DNA of 64,000 nt from Andrena cerasifolii. Lineage: Eukaryota > Arthropoda > Insecta > Hymenoptera > Andrenidae. Positions 59,756-64,000 of the stretch are shown here, piece by piece; the stretch's first letter is position 1, and each line of letters begins with the position of its first letter. The notes below the pieces were generated by a model. That model made no database searches. It was not told the origin of the DNA and was given only the letters and a program-made list of their open reading frames with translations. A program made the position numbers and the translations under genes. The DNA is taken from positions 7,812,001 to 7,876,000 of the forward strand of contig NC_135121.1 of NCBI RefSeq assembly GCF_050908995.1, read 5' to 3'.

Positions 59756-61828
59756 CACCAGAAAACACCTGACCTCCACTAAAGACCGGGAGGTCAATTA
59801 AGAAAGAACCATGTCTCTCGCAATCATCGTAACTTGCGGGAACGGAGCGCGCGCCGTTGTCGCTAGTAACATAATGGGCGCTTCTTGCGCGAAGGAATTC
59901 GTGGACCGTGGTGGCTCTGTCGGCCGAATACGGCCTCTGATATTCCGACGATGCGAGAAACGCAGTTCGTTAGGTCAGCGGATAATTAGACCCGGCACTT
60001 TGCCTGGGGGCGATGTAGCTTTCTTGCGCTACGGCCAGGGACGAGACTGTACTTGCTGCATACAAAGTTCCCGAGAACGCTGCGTCCCGAGGCTTTGGAT
60101 TAGCGACGTCTGAAGTTTTTGCCAGCTACGTTCTTCTCGCTCCCCCCTTTTCCCCGTTCCACCCTTCCCCGAGACAAAGGACAGGCTCGTATAGGAAAAT
60201 AAGAATCGACGCCCGCGTGAAAAGTAAAAATAGGAGCGTCGCACTTCACGCACTCACGGCCCCTAATTTCCGCCATTTGCTCTACCCACGTGGGTGGGGG
60301 ATGATCGAAACCCTGCTCGTCCGCTGCTCGCCATCGTGTTCCTCGGGTTTCCCGTCTCGCGTTTCACGAACGAACACAATACCCCGCGCACGGTCGTGAA
60401 ACGAGCAATAGCCGCGAATCACCAGGACTCGTACGAGTTCATTTGCCAGATAGCGCGTCGGGGTTGAACGAGGCTCCGGAAAATTCGCGCGACGCGCGCC
60501 GCCCGTCAGGGGGAAAATGGCCCGCGCGCGAACTTCATCGTATCCAGCTCGATATTGTAATCCCGCGTGACGCCCGGCTGTCGTATGATATCGGCTCGTA
60601 ACCTGTTCCCAACCGTTCGACCATTCGTACGCGCGTACCACCCCCGCGCGATTGTTCGAGCGGAACTGCAGCTGGTTCCGGCCGATTCCGCGAGCAAAAA
60701 AGGCGACGCGAAGCGGTTCAGGGGACTTTGAGGTCGTTGATCCCAGCTACCCCCTCGCCGCGTTCCCGTCCGAGGGCTTTTCTTTCGCGCAACGAGCCGA
60801 AAAGCCCCCTTCACTGTTCCGCGGAGTCGTCTAGACGCACTGGCGGACTGCTAGACATCGAGAGTCTAGCTGGCGGTTGATAAAAGGACCGAATGCTTTG
60901 TACACTGCGATATATAATACAGTTCTACGTAGGCGGTGTCTCTGGAATCGATTTCAGTCAATGGAGGAAGCTACCGACGAATGGACGGAACAGAAGCAAG
61001 CTGTATCGCGGGGAAAGCTACTCACTAGAACGTAAATTGATACGTCTCTGGGCTTTGATAAGCTTCGCGCCAGGACGTAATAATTTTCGAAAAGAGACAT
61101 CGGGGAAATTGCTCGCTGGCTTTCGCAGCGTTCTCCCTGCGGCGCGAAGAAGCAATATGTCTGGGAAGTTTCAGAAGAATGGCTGGTAATTTTGGAAGGT
61201 TTCGCGGCAGGAGAGCGGGCTGGGCATCCTTAGTGGCCGCGATGACGAGGAAATATCGCGATAATTTTATGAAAGGGACGCGGGCGTAAGCGAAATAAAC
61301 AGCTCCTCGAGACGTGTCCGTTTTCGTTATCGCGGGCAGCGGGGAGGAATGAGACTGCGCTTTATGAAGAGACTTCTATTCCAGGCCTCGCTGGCTTTGT
61401 TCCTCTAGGTTCTAGATGCTCCTCTAGATCACGATTTATTCCTACGAGCGCCTGCGAACGAGCGAGAGCTTCATCCTACCCGCCCAGCGTTCCAGCCGCT
61501 TCGAGTTTCAGGTTCGCTCGGAGCGATACGAATAGGGGAGATCAGACGCTCTCTGAAAATTCTATGACGGCGGGGAACGTGACGCGAAACCCCGCGCTGT
61601 TTACGCGAATTTGCATATTCAATTTGGACACGGCGAAAGGGGATGCATGAATAGAGACGTCTCCTTGGGAAATGGCGCTTGATGAAAGAAATCGAAGCCC
61701 GCGACAAGCTGAGAACCCTCTGGTCTCTGTTAACCTTCACTCCGCGTGCAGGGGTGTAATTACACCCCGCGCATTTTCAATCCTACATGTACAGAAAAAA
61801 CTTTGGCTGCGTAAGAATTTGTGAAATT

Positions 61829-62160
61829 TTATTCATTTTTGAGAAGATAAGTGTAAAAAGAATTATTTAATTTGAAATGCAAACATTTTAAAGTTGTATG
61901 TAAATAATGAAAACTAAGTTCAAGATGCATCGTCAGAATCGGTGGGGGCATTATTTCGTCATCGTTATGAATTTCGGTGTTTATGCATTTATCGCAAATA
62001 TTGTTGCTATGATTTTTACACGCTGGTTGTTGACAAATATAGCAGCTCAAGCTGGGCTTGATGTCAGTAGACCGAGGGCACAGGTAGCATCTGCGTTGAG
62101 ATTTCTTACTTACCTCGCTGGTGCTGGGTTCGGTGGAAAGAAAATAAATAAACACACTCG
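61829..62160 (-). pseudogene. piggyBac transposase C-terminal cysteine-rich domain
   Basis: The minus-strand frame contains SEVSKKSQRRCYLCPRSTD and SLSCYICQQPACKNHSNNIC followed by DKC. This is the CxxC...CxxC...C..H..C..C cross-brace zinc domain that ends piggyBac (DDE_Tnp_1_7) transposases. The frame runs on to a stop at 61829. The catalytic region is absent; the upstream part of the frame (beyond about 62160) is not transposase-like, indicating an internal deletion. Confidence 0.75.
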
Positions 62161-62350
62161 GAACATGTTGTTGCGAGCACCGGGTATAGGCCCGTGCATA
62201 GCCTGCTGGGGCTCGCAGCTGAAGATAGAAGAAGGTCGGCTCCCTTGCCATTGCGTTCGGACGTACGGGTCGCACCTTTGTAAACTATTGGTCTGTGTAA
62301 CAATATAGGTCAGTCGTGTGTGCGTCCGTCTAATTATTCTTCCACTCCTT

Positions 62351-62390
62351 TGCGCCGGGGTGGCCTGCGGTGAAAACGCCCCGGCGCAAC
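62351..62390. repeat. GC-rich hairpin, perfect 11-bp arms
   Basis: TTGCGCCGGGG (62351-62361) and CCCCGGCGCAA (62380-62390) inside the piggyBac-like element, near the likely deletion junction. Confidence 0.85.
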
Positions 62391-62701
62391 AATATGTTAT
62401 AGTACTAATTAGCATCATCTTTACAATAAAGAAACACTATAATTTACTAAACACTTACCACTAATTCAATGAAAAACCTAGCTTACTTCTTTGAAACGTG
62501 AGCAAAGACTGAACTGAAACTGCATTAAACCATTTCAGAGATAATGACATTACGCTGAACATAAAATGAGTAAGAACCATATATTTTTGGCATCAGGAAT
62601 GTAAATACAAAACACACTGTAGAAATATACTAACGCAGCTGCTTACAAAAATTGATTTTTGTATGGGGAATATCGGGGTGCATATGCCTCGCTGTTCACG
62701 G

Positions 62702-62903
62702 TTAAGCGCTCAGGTGCCTTTGAAGGCTACTACTGCATTCAAATTCATGGATTTCAATGAAATTTTTATCAAATTCAGTGTGAAAATATCACAGATAGCA
62801 TTCCTTCAAGAATACTTTGTAAAGCTTCCATTCGGTGCCTTTTTATTTACGTTTTTATCAGCTTGGGGTGTGTTTGCACCCCTGTCCGCAGAGTAAAGAT
62901 TAA
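62702..62903. repeat. TTAA-bounded terminal unit shared with 8836-9003
   Basis: Homology between the two loci begins exactly at TTAAGCGCTCAGGTGCC and runs to the element's outer end, including TATCACAGATA and TTATTTACGTTTTTAT. The sharp start at a TTAA suggests a unit with its own boundary. Confidence 0.6.
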
Positions 62904-64000
62904 ACCCCTATGGAAGTGAAAAATCCTCTACTTTCTCCATTTAAATTCACTATTCTCTGAAAACCACCATTCCTCTTGTTCCGTCGACTCGGATGACTAA
63001 TCTCGGTAGAAACTACCCCCGAATCTTTAAAGACCACTGTAACAGACCTCGAACTCGTCGATACAATTGCCCAAGGGCCCCGAGAGTGCGGTATCGTCCA
63101 GCTTTCCCAGCGATAAAAGTGATTTCAGCTGCGTTCTCGGTGTACACGAAAATTCACTCCGCCGCAGCAACGGCGCACAAAAGCTGGCCAAGGAAATTGA
63201 AGGGTAACAATGGCCGAAACGGAGCTCGCGGCTGGCCTCTGGCCCGCGAAACAATGGAGCGAGGTAGCAGCAGCGACAAGAAGAACAGTCCGGGGGCTCG
63301 TATCTACGCACACGCCTCCGTTCCTGCTGTTGGGGCGTACACGTGCTTGCGACACGTGTTTGCCGTGGATGCATACGCGTCGTGTGCACACGATTCACAT
63401 GTTCGTCGTCGCTCATAAGTGCTTGTCCGCCGGCGTGGTTGTCGTTTCCATAACTCGGCACCAAGTATGTTTTTCAGTACGTATGACTGTTGAGCGTCAG
63501 TATGCGAAGAAGCTCGAGCTTCCATTCACGCTGCACAATCGCGCGGCTGCAATGTGGATCTTTATTGTCTGCGGGGTGGGGTGGAATTCGTTGCACTGCT
63601 GGGAGGACCACGATTCTATGGGTAAGAATGAATTGGAGAATGTGGAGGGAAAGTCAGGAAATTCGGCCAATTAAGTGGAGTATGATTTAAATGGTTGCGT
63701 CTGTCCAATAACGTCTGTTTCTACTTGTATCGTACTAGAGTACATATTTGAAATTCTCGGAAGTACTTCAAAATTCGCATTGCATTGAATCGCACTCAAT
63801 CCCGATTGAATTAGGGTAAGTCCGGTATAGTTCGACCACCGGGAGTCATTGATACAAAGAAATGGATGCGCTTGTTGTTGATCTTGCATTGACCATTGTC
63901 ACAAATCCATATTTAAATTATAAGAAACGCTTGAGACTTTATGCGACTCTGAAAGTTTTTCGACCAAGTTGCAGTGCTGATGATATTTGAAAGATAGGTA

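Larger units (their letters stand above)
61730..62903. mobile_element. Internally deleted piggyBac-like element with intact ends
   Basis: TTAA (61730-61733 and 62900-62903) bounds inverted termini of about 35 bp: CCTTCACTCCGCGTGCAGGG on the left and GCACCCCTGTCCGCAGAGTA on the right. Each inner terminus has a palindrome (perfect GGGGTGTAATTACACCCC at 61751-61768; GGGGTGTGTTTGCACCCC on the right). It encodes only a transposase tail on the minus strand, so it is non-autonomous, but the intact ends suggest it could once be moved in trans. Confidence 0.8.
34568..64000 (+). other. Downstream intron or flanking DNA, no exon found (29.4 kb)
   Basis: I looked for a phase-1 exon with laminin-G character (for example a GxWHxV-type motif) and saw none, though a short exon could be missed by eye. 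Apart from listed repeats, stretches with nothing supportable are 34568-36760, 37900-40405, 41340-47895, 48773-51390, 52789-53580, 54190-55213, 55700-57016, 57347-58024, 58774-61729 and 62904-64000. The GC-rich parts (45-47.8 and 60-61.5 kb) give many overlapping shadow frames. Confidence 0.4.

Noticed and set aside
63210..63674. 154-codon + strand frame with acceptor-like tttttcag at 63478 and donor-like GG|gtaaga at 63620
   Set aside because: The bracketed peptide has no laminin-G or EGF features; kept out for lack of support, though transcript data could change this.
1..64000. Bacterial-type systems, CRISPR arrays, rRNA, telomeric TTAGG arrays, viral genes
   Set aside because: None seen; the sequence is eukaryotic intron-like throughout.

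Overview
This window reads as nuclear DNA of an insect, most likely a hymenopteran. That is inferred from the intron-rich layout, the mosaic base composition with CpG not depleted, and a dense load of short cut-and-paste transposon relics. I see no operons, phage, plasmid or CRISPR features. No species is assigned.

Only one gene can be supported. Three exons on the + strand (4471-4587, about 31767-32061, and 34285-34567) carry EGF-like cysteine patterns and an acidic, N-glycosylation-rich linker. Splice signals are good, and the last two exons join in phase 0. The product looks like a secreted or cell-surface matrix protein of the EGF/laminin-G type (pikachurin/EGFLAM, agrin, perlecan or eyes-shut like). 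The start, end and any laminin-G exons were not found. Almost everything else is therefore intron or flanking DNA. The many 60-230 codon open frames in the GC-rich stretches are not supported as genes.

The introns are a graveyard of DNA transposons and MITEs. (1) A TA-flanked family with CCGTAAACTGGGGG ends occurs at 460-1801 and 11826-12696; each copy carries a different TTAA-targeting insertion. (2) Foldback elements bounded by TTAAGGGG lie at 550-1696, 22442-23179, 32797-33466, 51393-52788 and 58025-58741, plus solo ends. (3) piggyBac-like elements lie at 61730-62903, which still encodes the cysteine-rich transposase tail, and at 57017-57346. (4) A hAT MITE with an 8-bp target duplication is at 13468-13698. 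(5) PIF/Harbinger material is a perfect MITE at 10749-10892 and a broken transposase at 48376-48769. (6) A pogo/Tigger-like transposase tail lies at 6158-6310. (7) Tc1/mariner-like GGGGAGACCGGGG elements lie at 28941-30010, with solo ends at 3785-4006 and 8385-8780. Also present are a tRNA-derived SINE-like sequence (about 24031-24105), two LINE-like 3' tails, an AT-rich 28-bp tandem array (3351-3695) and a TATTCGAATA satellite with a 285-bp higher-order unit (20283-21061).

I found no novel multi-gene system. The most notable observations are an EGF module with a 48-residue acidic insertion, and nested transposons whose empty sites are preserved elsewhere in the same window.
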